Shown: positions 1 to 8,499, counted from the stretch's first letter. The stretch is DNA of 58,044 nucleotides from Methylophaga sp. 41_12_T18 (GCA_002163115.1 MAAI01000028.1:1-58044), one strand, 5' to 3'. Program-made: numbers and translations. Notes: generated by a model not told the origin, from the sequence alone.

Positions 1-2056
1 CAAAGTCGACATCAACCGTCACGGTATTACCGACATTCATCGCTTCACTTAAGCTGATGGTGAAGACATTGGTTTCGCCGCCTTCTTCGGTAATCGTAGT
101 TTGGGTATCGGCAATGCTGATGGTGATCGCTTGATCATCATCTAGGATCGTAGTATCTACATGATCAGCTAATGGGTTAATGGTCGAATTAGCACTGGAA
201 GAAATTAAATTAATTGAATAATCCTCATCATTTTCAACAATGAGATCATCAGTAGTTTGTACAAACACTACGACACTAGTAATACCTGAGCCGCCGGTAA
301 ATACAATGGTGTTAGTGCTTTCATCAAAGTCGACACCTTCAACCGCATCAAAATTAACCACCGTACCGCTTGCTGTATCAAAGGTGACAGCTGCTTGTAC
401 TCCGTCAGCTAATACACCATCATAACTAATGGTATAGCTAGCTTGATCACCTTCGTCTACGTATGATTGTTGGCCACCTTCAGAACCAGATAATGCTTCG
501 ATCGAAAATTCAACCAGATCATTGTCTAGAATTGTGCCAACACCTGTTCCATCAGCAATGGTGGCATTGACAGGATTGCCTAAGGTTACAAAGTATTGCT
601 CTGTTATTTCAGTTACATCATCACCAAATATTTCTACTTGGATCGTTGCAGTTAAAGAACCAGCAGGAATAGTTACTGTACCGGAGGTAGAGCCGTAATC
701 ATTTTCAGCTACACCCGAACCACCTGATATTGCTGTTCCATTGGCAGTAACAAAGTCCACTAAAACATCGACCGTTGAAACGGAACTTAAACTAACAGTG
801 AACTCAGCAAAGACACTACCACCAGTTGGGATAAAACCGCCATCATCGATACCAATATTTCTAGCGCCAAAAGCAACAGCTGCACCATTGTCTTCGCCAA
901 ATACAGATTCGCTATCGGCGACTTCAAATATGGTAAATAAACTAGTATCTACCCCAGTGTAATAACTATGTGTCGGGTCATCATCAACAATAGGCTCTGT
1001 TAAACCTATAGTTGAACCTGCTGCAGTTACCGCATAAACACCTGTTCCGCCTACACTCGCATTTATGGTGTCGCCAAATGATGGTACAAAGTTATACCAT
1101 GACTGTCCTCCACCTTCATCGGTATGAATATAGAGAGCGCCACCGTTATTAATATAATCTGCAAAATTATCGGTTAACGCTATTAATTGAGTATTTAATG
1201 ACGAATCATTACCGCTTTCTACCAACACAATATCAGCATTAAAGGCATCGGTTATGTCAGGGTGACCATCAACATAATATGTAACTGTCCAGCCATCAGA
1301 TTCTAGGCCTGAAACAAAACCAGTACTACTCCCATCGCCAAGAACTGCAACTGTTTTGCCAGTTCGTTCACCAATAGTTGATGCCTGACCAAAGAGTAAA
1401 TAATCTAGTCCTGAATTTATATAATCAATATTTGAATGTTCATCAGAGTCATGGCCGGTAACAAAAATCGCACCGCCACCAGTGCCAGATTGTTGTTGTC
1501 CACCGCCGTCTTCGCCACTATCTTCACCACTCGATGTTGGTTCAAAAACAGTGACATCATTGATGGACAAGGTCGGAATATCATCTAATGGAGGTAATTC
1601 ATCCTCCACCTCATCAAAGTCAATGGAAATGCCTGTGGTATCAAACCCCGAGTCAGGAATGATTGAAGGAGCAAGGTAATCAACTTGTACTATGTCAGAC
1701 CCTTCATTACCACCCGTTTCAGCACCTGCACCAGCAGCTGTTGCTTCAGTGACCTGTGTAGGATCTACGCCAGCTAAAATTGCTTGTTGAATCGCATCGG
1801 CATCTGTTCCGACATCAGCTTCGGCTACTACATTCGGGTCATAAACAGCATCATCGAGTACAAGCTGGGAGCTTCGCCCAAGATCCATAAGACTACCGTC
1901 AGCGAACGTAATTTCTAAGGCGGCACTGGGCCCCGTAGAAATAAGATCATCTGCGTAGATTATGTCGCCGATATGAAGAGTTCGAACTGTGCCATCTGCA
2001 GATGTTGCAGTGGCTGTTCCGATAAGAATTGAAACAGTGCCGATTTGTGTAGCCAT
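1..2056 (-). CDS. LapA-type giant adhesin, N-terminal part (partial)
   Basis: About 685 codons are visible and the gene runs off the left edge. Residues 1-75 match the LapA retention module (GTVSILIGTATA, LISTGPSAALEITFADGSL, DLGRSSQ), which holds the protein in an outer-membrane secretion pore. Residues 90-110 carry AILAGVDPT followed by EATAAG; TAAG at 106-109 is the site type cut by the periplasmic protease LapG when cyclic-di-GMP falls. An acidic Gly/Ser linker follows (about 110-192). Residues 195-395 form an alpha/beta domain starting IFVTGHDSDEH, containing GKTVAVLGDG and a GGALYIHTDEGGG stretch. Calx-beta-like repeats follow (about 400-685), each ending in a TILDND or TILDDD motif. 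The start ATG at 2056 has GAGGGG upstream. It is almost certainly secreted by a type I system, but no lapB/C/E, lapD or lapG is in view. Known from family: the retention module and cleavage logic. Inferred: a biofilm role. Confidence 0.85.
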   Translation of the reverse strand, partial: MATQIGTVSILIGTATATSADGTVRTLHIGDIIYADDLISTGPSAALEITFADGSLMDLGRSSQLVLDDAVYDPNVVAEADVGTDADAIQQAILAGVDPTQVTEATAAGAGAETGGNEGSDIVQVDYLAPSIIPDSGFDTTGISIDFDEVEDELPPLDDIPTLSINDVTVFEPTSSGEDSGEDGGGQQQSGTGGGAIFVTGHDSDEHSNIDYINSGLDYLLFGQASTIGERTGKTVAVLGDGSSTGFVSGLESDGWTVTYYVDGHPDITDAFNADIVLVESGNDSSLNTQLIALTDNFADYINNGGALYIHTDEGGGQSWYNFVPSFGDTINASVGGTGVYAVTAAGSTIGLTEPIVDDDPTHSYYTGVDTSLFTIFEVADSESVFGEDNGAAVAFGARNIGIDDGGFIPTGGSVFAEFTVSLSSVSTVDVLVDFVTANGTAISGGSGVAENDYGSTSGTVTIPAGSLTATIQVEIFGDDVTEITEQYFVTLGNPVNATIADGTGVGTILDNDLVEFSIEALSGSEGGQQSYVDEGDQASYTISYDGVLADGVQAAVTFDTASGTVVNFDAVEGVDFDESTNTIVFTGGSGITSVVVFVQTTDDLIVENDEDYSINLISSSANSTINPLADHVDTTILDDDQAITISIADTQTTITEEGGETNVFTISLSEAMNVGNTVTVDVDF

Positions 2057-2175
2057 GCTGAATACCCCTCTTGAACAAGAGAAATGGAGTCCATTCCGAC
2101 TAGGTTTCATCGTCTGCCTTTTTGATATGGACAGCTATTGTACTTTGGTACCAATTTGGGATTATTTTCTAAATT

Positions 2176-2191
2176 TGTGATCTAGTTCACA
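2176..2191. promoter_or_regulatory. CRP/Vfr-type binding site
   Basis: TGTGA-TCTAGT-TCACA has both half-sites identical to the CRP consensus and the correct 6-base spacer. It lies 120-135 bases upstream of the adhesin start and about 105 bases upstream of yaeQ in the divergent gap, so it could serve either gene. The adhesin is the more plausible target because cAMP-CRP/Vfr often controls attachment. The site is seen; the regulator is inferred. Confidence 0.6.
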
Positions 2192-2295
2192 TTTTGTCAT
2201 TTAATCTCAAAAGCTAATTTTTGTAATTATCTACGTGACTCGCCCCCGTCAGCACTTTAAACTGCACACTTTCATTCCGATATAAAACTACTCCT

Positions 2296-2823
2296 ATGGC
2301 CATTAGTTCTACGATAAATAAAGTCTCTATTAATATTGCTGATATGGATCGACATTATTATCAAAGTCACGAATTAACGGTGGCACAACATCCATCAGAA
2401 ACTGATTTTCGTTTTCTTATTCGCTTAGTTGCCTTTATGATTAATGCCAGTGATTCATTAAGTTTTACCAAGGGCATGGCGAGTGATGATGAGCCCGATT
2501 TATGGCAACGCTCACTCACTAATGACATCGAGTTATGGATCGATCTTGGTCAAGTCGATGAGAAACGAATTCGTAAAGCATGCGGCCGTGCAGATCAGGT
2601 GATTATTTATACCTATCATGATGGCAAATCGAAAGTATGGTGGCAGCAACAACAAGAGAAATTACAGCGTTTTAGCAATCTTAGCGTTTATCATATTAAA
2701 GCTGAAAATATAGAAACTCTAGTGCAACGGGCAATGCAACTTCAGTGCAATATTCAAGATAATGAAATCTATTTGAGTGATGACAATTCAAATTTCGAGA
2801 TAAATGTAATTAAACTCAAATAA
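2296..2823 (+). CDS. yaeQ: YaeQ family protein
   Basis: 175 aa, the usual YaeQ length. Family signatures are ADMDRHYYQSHELTVAQHPSETD near residues 16-40, FTKGMASDDEPDLW near 57-70 and WIDLGQVDEKRIRKACGRADQV near 81-102. YaeQ is a small cytoplasmic protein with a fold related to PD-(D/E)XK nucleases; its biochemical role is not settled, and E. coli YaeQ was originally linked to suppression of an rfaH haemolysin defect. It stands alone, divergent from the adhesin gene and followed by fldB after a Fur-controlled gap, so it is probably a single-gene transcript. The identification is secure, the function is not. Confidence 0.93.
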   Translation: MAISSTINKVSINIADMDRHYYQSHELTVAQHPSETDFRFLIRLVAFMINASDSLSFTKGMASDDEPDLWQRSLTNDIELWIDLGQVDEKRIRKACGRADQVIIYTYHDGKSKVWWQQQQEKLQRFSNLSVYHIKAENIETLVQRAMQLQCNIQDNEIYLSDDNSNFEINVIKLK

Positions 2824-2877
2824 CTTAAAACTTACAAAAAACTATAGATAGTTCAATTTTCAGTTGCACTCAATGTT

Positions 2878-2896
2878 GATAATGATTATCATTTGC
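2878..2896. promoter_or_regulatory. Fur box upstream of fldB
   Basis: GATAATGATTATCATTTGC matches the 19-base Fur consensus GATAATGATAATCATTATC at nearly every position. It ends 33 bases before the fldB start, a typical place for iron-dependent repression. This predicts the flavodoxin is made when iron is scarce. Confidence 0.8.
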
Positions 2897-2929
2897 ATTA
2901 AATATTAATTACTGCGAGATAAATCAATA

Positions 2930-3445
2930 ATGATTGCTGTTATTTATGGTTCAACTACTGGCAACACTTCAGATACTGCTACAAAACTACAACAACAAAT
3001 TGGCGATGATAAAGTCGAATTATTTGATGTCAAAGACGTTGGCCTTGATGCTTTAGAGTATTTCACTCACATTATTTTTGCTCTTCCTACTTGGGATTAC
3101 GGTGAAATACAGGAAGATTGGAAAGATGTCTGGGATGATATCGATGACGTCGACTTCTCTGATAAAACGGTCGCGTTTGTTGGTTTAGGTGATCAATACT
3201 CGTATGCTGAATGGTTTCAAGATGCAATGGGCATGTTACATGACAAAGTGGCTGAGCGTGGCGCAAGCATTATTGGCCATTGGCCGGCATCAGGCTATGA
3301 TTTTGAAGGCTCTAAAGCACTGACCGCCGATAAAGAATATTTCGTCGGTTTAGCTTTAGATGATGATTGTGAGCCTGAATTATCTGAGCAACGTATTAGC
3401 GACTGGTGTGCCATCATTGAAGCGGAGTTTGCTAAAGCAGCCTAG
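2930..3445 (+). CDS. fldB: Flavodoxin, FldB type
   Basis: 171 aa, a long-chain flavodoxin. The FMN phosphate loop is YGSTTGNTSDTA near residues 6-17. The flavin-stacking regions are PTWDYGEIQEDW near 53-64 and LGDQYSYAEWFQDAMGMLHDK near 92-112; GYDF and VGLALDDD complete the FldB pattern. It is a cytoplasmic one-electron carrier that replaces ferredoxin under iron limitation. The preceding Fur box supports that role directly. It lies convergent with the GGDEF-EAL gene, whose stop codon is only two bases beyond its own. Confidence 0.93.
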   Translation: MIAVIYGSTTGNTSDTATKLQQQIGDDKVELFDVKDVGLDALEYFTHIIFALPTWDYGEIQEDWKDVWDDIDDVDFSDKTVAFVGLGDQYSYAEWFQDAMGMLHDKVAERGASIIGHWPASGYDFEGSKALTADKEYFVGLALDDDCEPELSEQRISDWCAIIEAEFAKAA

Positions 3446-3447
3446 CT

Positions 3448-5457
3448 TTATTGATTCGGTTCAAAAGTCTTCGCCGAAATAACGTTGTTTGACTGATGAG
3501 CAAGAATGAACTGTTCTATTTCAGCGGCCGGTTTAGGCTTGGTTAGTAAAAACCCTTGCGCTGAATGACAACCAAGCTCTCTAAGATGATGTTGCTGTTG
3601 AGGTGTTTCTATCCCTTCAGCAACAACCGTCAGCCCTAAATCGATGCCAAGCGAAATCATATTTTTCAAAATAATTTCTGATGTAGAATTTTTATCGAAA
3701 TCGGCAATAAAGCTTTGATCAATTTTTAAGGTATCTACCTCAAAGTTTTTAAGGTAAGCCATCGAAGAATAACCTGTTCCAAAGTCATCGATCGCCACCC
3801 GCACTCCCAATGATTTTAAAGATGCTAAGAGCTGTTGGCAGTATTTATCATTTTCAATCAGAATGGATTCGGTAATTTCTAACTCAATCGTTTTGGCGTC
3901 GAGTTCACATTGCTTAATGATATGGCTAACATTATTGAAAAAATCCTCCCTAGTGAAACTAATTGATGACACATTGATTGCCATCACTCCAAAATCTAAG
4001 CCCGCTTGCTGCCAAAGTTTGTGCTGTTTTAACGCTTTGGTCATAATCAAGAAATCGATTTTATCAATCAGCCCACATGATTCAGCAATGCCAATAAACT
4101 GATCTGATGAAACCAACCCTCTTATTGGGTGCTGCCACCGTACCAATACTTCTAAACCATTTATTTGATTTGAATCTAAAGACCATTGCGGATGAAAATA
4201 AATAGTGAATTGATCTTGTTCAATCGCCGCCCTTAAATCGCGTTCAGTTTCTAGTCGCAATAAGGATTGGCGGTTGAGTTCATCAGAGTAAAACTGAAAG
4301 TTATTTTTGCCTGTTTCTTTCGCATGATACATCGCGCTGTCTGCAAGCTTAATTAACTCTTCACCATCCCCACTATCTTCAGGGTAAAGTGCGACACCAA
4401 TACTGCTGGAAATATAAACAGTAGGACCGGCTAGGTAAAAAGGTTGTTGCATAACATCAACAATCGTTTCAGCTACTTTATTGGCCACGGTAATTGCTGA
4501 ATTTAAACCTTCTATTTCCGGTAATATCACCACAAACTCATCACCACTGATTCGTACTACGGTATCGTCTATTCTCACGCAGTCGGTGATTCGATGGGAA
4601 ACTAGCTTTAATAGTTCATCGCCAACTTGATGGCCATATTGATCATTTACATACTTGAAATTATCTAAATCGATAAATAACAAGGCAATATTTGAATCTG
4701 TCCTCGTTGCATGAACGATGGCATGTTCGAGCCTATCCTGAAATAAAATACGGTTTGGTAATCCAGTTAAAGAATCATAATGGGCGAGCTGATGCAGTTC
4801 TTTATTTTTTTGTTCAATTGATGATGATGCCTGGGTTAGAGATTCAAGCAACTTTGCACGATGTTTTTCTCTGTTATATAAAAAGTTACTCAACAAAATA
4901 GACATAATTGCTGAAATAAAAATCAAGGCAATACTGATATAACGGTATTGCCTAAGCTCTCTATCAATTTGGTGCTGAACTTGTATTTGCACACGTTCAG
5001 CTTGCTGAATAAAGTCATGAAATACAGTATCTAACTGACTGTCGAGCGAGCTGCCAGGAATAGATTCAGCAAGATTAATATAGCGTTGTTGTGCTATTGA
5101 TTTAAAACTTTTCAATGCCTGTCGTACAGCGATGATTTCAGATCTCAATTCAACATTTTGTAAGGGGTAGAAGTTACCTTCAGAATTACTCGCCCCTTCT
5201 AACATGGCCTTGGCATACCAGTCAGCTAAATCGATATATCTCCATACCTCATCGATGGATTCTGACGTATCACCCGACATGATTTCTTCAAACCATAAAT
5301 GGGCAGCAGTAGCATTTAATTGAATTTCTTCCGTCGCTTGAATCAGCGAAGTTCGTTTTAATAATAACTGCTCGCCTTGGTGGAATAAAAAACTCATTAC
5401 GCTGATCAGTAATAAGGCGATTAATAGTATTAAAAAGTAAAGACGTCTAGGCGACAT
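3448..5457 (-). CDS. Membrane GGDEF-EAL cyclic-di-GMP protein
   Basis: 669 aa. A membrane segment at about 7-25, a periplasmic helical sensor region of about 145 residues, a second membrane segment at about 172-192 and a short coiled coil precede a GGDEF domain (about 228-390) and an EAL domain (about 400-655). The GGDEF signature reads SGDEF (304-308), with Gly-to-Ser at position one; variants of this kind can still be active cyclases. The EAL signature reads EVL (436-438), but ELEITE (525-530), DDFGTGYSS (557-565) and VVAEGIE (611-617) are intact, so phosphodiesterase activity is likely. The ligand of the periplasmic region is unknown; no named sensor fold is recognised. Its closeness to the LapA-type adhesin suggests a shared attachment theme, not proof of pairing. 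Confidence 0.9.
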   Translation of the reverse strand: MSPRRLYFLILLIALLLISVMSFLFHQGEQLLLKRTSLIQATEEIQLNATAAHLWFEEIMSGDTSESIDEVWRYIDLADWYAKAMLEGASNSEGNFYPLQNVELRSEIIAVRQALKSFKSIAQQRYINLAESIPGSSLDSQLDTVFHDFIQQAERVQIQVQHQIDRELRQYRYISIALIFISAIMSILLSNFLYNREKHRAKLLESLTQASSSIEQKNKELHQLAHYDSLTGLPNRILFQDRLEHAIVHATRTDSNIALLFIDLDNFKYVNDQYGHQVGDELLKLVSHRITDCVRIDDTVVRISGDEFVVILPEIEGLNSAITVANKVAETIVDVMQQPFYLAGPTVYISSSIGVALYPEDSGDGEELIKLADSAMYHAKETGKNNFQFYSDELNRQSLLRLETERDLRAAIEQDQFTIYFHPQWSLDSNQINGLEVLVRWQHPIRGLVSSDQFIGIAESCGLIDKIDFLIMTKALKQHKLWQQAGLDFGVMAINVSSISFTREDFFNNVSHIIKQCELDAKTIELEITESILIENDKYCQQLLASLKSLGVRVAIDDFGTGYSSMAYLKNFEVDTLKIDQSFIADFDKNSTSEIILKNMISLGIDLGLTVVAEGIETPQQQHHLRELGCHSAQGFLLTKPKPAAEIEQFILAHQSNNVISAKTFEPNQ

Positions 5458-5525
5458 AGTATGAGGTTGGTCCGTGAGCCTTAGAGCTCAAATTGGCATG
5501 TTAAGCAGGCACTATAGAGTGTTGA

Positions 5526-5546
5526 TTTAGCTTGATCCAAGCTAAA
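5526..5546. repeat. Perfect inverted repeat in the GGDEF-EAL/DUF2235 gap
   Basis: Nine-base arms TTTAGCTTG and CAAGCTAAA flank the three-base centre ATC without mismatch. It lies 69-89 bases upstream of the GGDEF-EAL start and about 175 bases before the DUF2235 gene. There is no U-run on either side, so a dimeric-regulator operator is more likely than a terminator. The regulator is unknown. Confidence 0.45.
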
Positions 5547-5721
5547 GTTTAAAACTAAGTAACTTTAATAATTAAGATAAATTACTGAAAGCGTACATTT
5601 TATAGGAAACTTAAAAATAACACTATAATTCAGCAACTTAATAATTGACAACTTGTTTACAAAAGTTAACTATTGCTTTTCTTATAAATAAATTTGTTAT
5701 CCCACATGGAGGTGAGTAGTT

Positions 5722-6747
5722 ATGAAACGGATCGTTATTTGTACTGACGGCACTTGGAATCGACCTGAACAAATCCATAAAGATGATTATCCAACCAATG
5801 TATTAAAATTTGCCCGAGGCATAGCCTCTCATGACCAACAAAATATTAAACAGGTCGTGTTTTATGACTGGGGTATTGGTTCCTATCATGACAAGTTTAG
5901 CGGTGGCAGTTTTGGTGAAGGCTTAGAGAAAAATGTTATGGATGCCTACCGCTTCTTAGTCCATAACTACGAAGCCGGCGATGAGATTTACTTATTTGGC
6001 TTTAGTCGTGGCGCATACACTATTCGCAGTCTATGTGGTTTGATGAATAACTGTAGTCTATTGAAACCAGCAGAAGGTAAACGCATCGAACAGGCCTTCG
6101 CCTTATATAAAAACAAACGCCACAAACCTAACTCCCCTTATTCACATAACTGGCGAGCTGATTATGCCGTGCAACAAGAAGTCAACATCACCTTTGTCGG
6201 TGTTTGGGATACGGTCGGTGCAATGGGACTGCCATTTTCAGTATTTGGCTTAATCAAAGATAAACATTTATTTTATGATCGCAAGTTGGGTAGTAATGTA
6301 GTTAAAGCTCGCCACGCCCTATCTCTAGATGAACTACGTGATGACTTTGAACCGACTATTTGGGAGCCAAAACCCGGTGTTGATTTAAAACAAGTTTGGT
6401 TTGCTGGGGTACATTCAGATGTCGGGGGAAGTTATAAACCAGATACTGATAACACCGTGTTGGCTGACATCCCTATGCTGTGGTTACAGAATGAAGCTAT
6501 CTCTGAAGGGCTCAAATTTGATGACTATTTAGCCAATGTCACGATCAATCCGCATGCATCACAGCATAATGAGTACAAAGGAAAATATCGTTTGTTAGGC
6601 AAAAGACAACGGGTAATCCCCCAGCCCAACAAAATCCCTAGCTTTGTACATCGTAGTGTTAAGCAACGATATCAACAGGGGTATACAAGTAAGACTATTG
6701 AGGCGTATATTGCGAAATATGGTCAATGGCCCCCAATCTGTGATTAA
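5722..6747 (+). CDS. DUF2235 alpha/beta hydrolase (Tle1-like lipase fold)
   Basis: 341 aa. The N-terminus ICTDGTWNRP, the nucleophile elbow GFSRGAYTIRSL with Ser95, the acid strand FVGVWDTVGAMG with Asp163, and WFAGVHSDVGGSY with His231 together make the Ser-Asp-His arrangement of the DUF2235 family. The family includes the Tle1 phospholipase effectors of type VI secretion. This copy is short, with no membrane-binding insertion, no PAAR or VgrG partner and no signal peptide, so it may be a stand-alone cytoplasmic esterase or lipase. A ribosome-binding GGAGGTGAG lies just upstream of the ATG. An unknown small gene follows on the same strand after 116 bases. The substrate is not deducible. Confidence 0.85.
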   Translation: MKRIVICTDGTWNRPEQIHKDDYPTNVLKFARGIASHDQQNIKQVVFYDWGIGSYHDKFSGGSFGEGLEKNVMDAYRFLVHNYEAGDEIYLFGFSRGAYTIRSLCGLMNNCSLLKPAEGKRIEQAFALYKNKRHKPNSPYSHNWRADYAVQQEVNITFVGVWDTVGAMGLPFSVFGLIKDKHLFYDRKLGSNVVKARHALSLDELRDDFEPTIWEPKPGVDLKQVWFAGVHSDVGGSYKPDTDNTVLADIPMLWLQNEAISEGLKFDDYLANVTINPHASQHNEYKGKYRLLGKRQRVIPQPNKIPSFVHRSVKQRYQQGYTSKTIEAYIAKYGQWPPICD

Positions 6748-6863
6748 TAAAAATGGGAGTTATGGCCGGTATAAAAAAGAAATGCTGCAACTGTAATGCC
6801 CCCGTAATAATCGTTAGGCCATAATTAGGCCTTGTGCACAAATGCGTTTTATGAGGATTTATT

Positions 6864-7190
6864 GTGATGAATAGCATTGAGACTATCACACCTTGGTATG
6901 GTGAGCTCAGGACCCAAAGAGGTAATGCCATTATCATTCGCGATAACGAGTTACCTACTGCTCCTACCGGAAGAATGTACCTCTACAACACTGACCGTGA
7001 TGCTTTTGTTGAATATGATGAAATCATCGTAAGCGATAAGTTGTTCCCGCTTGATGATGATGAGCAACGAGAAGCAGAACATGACTACGGTCAAGCCTGG
7101 TTAACAGCACGAACGAAGTTCATGCGAGCTCATGGCAAAATGTACTCGGATAGTAATGAGCCTGACGCTGATTCCAGTAAGGCCAACTAG
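6864..7190 (+). CDS. Small acidic protein of unknown function
   Basis: 108 aa counted from GTG at 6864; an ATG follows at 6867. GAGG at 6853-6856 is spaced seven bases from the GTG and ten from the ATG, so either start works. The protein has a beta-rich N-terminus (WYGELRTQRGNAIIIRDNE), a RMYLYNTDRDAFVEYDE stretch and a strongly acidic C-terminus (PLDDDEQREAEHDYG, SNEPDADSS). It has no signal peptide, membrane segment or cysteine. I do not recognise the family. It follows the DUF2235 hydrolase on the same strand and could be co-expressed with it, and it is convergent with sqr. Confidence 0.6.
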   Translation: MMNSIETITPWYGELRTQRGNAIIIRDNELPTAPTGRMYLYNTDRDAFVEYDEIIVSDKLFPLDDDEQREAEHDYGQAWLTARTKFMRAHGKMYSDSNEPDADSSKAN

Positions 7191-7227
7191 CTAAAGAAAA
7201 TAGCTAAATACGGGAAATACTCTTACC

Positions 7228-8499
7228 CTATTTGAGCTTTTCGATGCCTGCTGCTTTTAATAACTGACTTTCAAAAGCCGGTTCGACCAGCCCTTTTTTC
7301 ATTTTATAAATGAAGTATTTTTCGTAGGCTTTTTTGGCATAGTTAACCCATTTACCTTTGCTTAGCCAAACGGTATTTCGGGGAGGTATTTGCGGCATAG
7401 CAACAAATGCTGCGCCAGTATTGCCCATGTCTGCTAAACAAATAGCATTCCATGTTGCAATTGCCTTAGGCTCGTTGCCTTCAATTTCAGCTTTGATATT
7501 TGCAGTAGCAGCTTTAGCCATGCTTTCGATCATATAGCCTGTTTTGGGTGCACCGACCGGCAAAGGGGTTGCTTCAATCGGGTTAATAGCAATGCATACT
7601 CCAATACCAAATATATTTGGATATTTTCGGTTGCGTTGATAGTCATCAATCTTAAGAAACCCACGTGGATTGACAGCGTCATCGCCTAAATTAGCTACAC
7701 AGTCCACACCTTTAAACGCCGGTAGCATCATCGAAAAATCAAACGGTAATTGATGCGTTTTAATCGTTTCAGCTTTGTCATTCACTTGTTCAACGATCAT
7801 CTTGCCAGCTTCAATCGTTTTTACTTTGGCATTGGTAAGCCACTTAATATCATTTTTTCTAAACTCAGATTCAAATAAGCTTTTAGAATCAGCAATGCCA
7901 CCCAAGCCGAGGTGACCAATATAGGGTTCGGAGGTAACAAAGGTCATCGGTACCCGATCGCGAATTTTTGCTTTGCGCAGGGCACGATTTAAAATTAAGG
8001 CATATTCATAAGCCGGCCCAAAACACGAAGCGCCTTGCACAGCCCCCACTACAATTGGACCAGGGTTTTTAATGAATTCTTGCCAAGATAGGTAGGCACC
8101 TTCTGCGTGATCAACGGTGCAAATAGACTCGGTATGGCCATCAGGTCCTAAACCTTCAATTTCATCAAAGGCAAGCTTTGGACCAGTTGCGACAATCAGA
8201 TAGTCATAAGCTAATAATGAGCCATCACCTAGCAATAACTGATTTTCTTCTGCACGAATATGTTCAACGCCTTCGGCAGAAAAATTAATGCCTTTAGCCC
8301 TTAAACATGGCGCAATATCAAAGCTAATATCTTCACGTTTTCGCCAACCTACGGCAACCCATGGGTTGCTCGGTACAAAGTGAAATAATGGCGAATTAGA
8401 TACAACGGTGACTTGATGTTGCTCAGCTAATACCGCACGCATCTCGTATGCCGCAGGCAGGCCGCCGGTACTCGCGCCGATGATAACTACATGTGCCAT
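7228..8499 (-). CDS. sqr: Sulfide:quinone oxidoreductase
   Basis: 423 aa flavoprotein of the SQR family. It begins with the FAD-binding VVIIGASTGGLPAAYEM (GxGxxG-like; residues 4-20) and has VATGP near 103-107. Cysteines at 127, 159 and 354 fall almost exactly where the three catalytic cysteines (128, 160, 356) of the Acidithiobacillus ferrooxidans enzyme lie; C159 is in GASCFGPAYE and C354 in ICLADMG. The basic, hydrophobic C-terminus (KKAYEKYFIYKMKKG) suits peripheral membrane attachment. It oxidises sulfide to polysulfide or sulfur and passes electrons to the quinone pool. It appears monocistronic. NADH dehydrogenase type II is the main alternative, but the three cysteines argue for SQR. 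Confidence 0.87.
   Translation of the reverse strand: MAHVVIIGASTGGLPAAYEMRAVLAEQHQVTVVSNSPLFHFVPSNPWVAVGWRKREDISFDIAPCLRAKGINFSAEGVEHIRAEENQLLLGDGSLLAYDYLIVATGPKLAFDEIEGLGPDGHTESICTVDHAEGAYLSWQEFIKNPGPIVVGAVQGASCFGPAYEYALILNRALRKAKIRDRVPMTFVTSEPYIGHLGLGGIADSKSLFESEFRKNDIKWLTNAKVKTIEAGKMIVEQVNDKAETIKTHQLPFDFSMMLPAFKGVDCVANLGDDAVNPRGFLKIDDYQRNRKYPNIFGIGVCIAINPIEATPLPVGAPKTGYMIESMAKAATANIKAEIEGNEPKAIATWNAICLADMGNTGAAFVAMPQIPPRNTVWLSKGKWVNYAKKAYEKYFIYKMKKGLVEPAFESQLLKAAGIEKLK

Noticed and set aside
1009..1027. Second TAAG in the adhesin (residues 344-347) as a LapG site
   Set aside because: It lies within a predicted folded domain and lacks the EATAAG context of the accepted site.
240..2180. 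Several plus-strand open frames opposite the adhesin gene
   Set aside because: They are Ser/Thr/Pro-rich mirror images of the acidic, repetitive adhesin frame, have no family motif and no ribosome-binding site.
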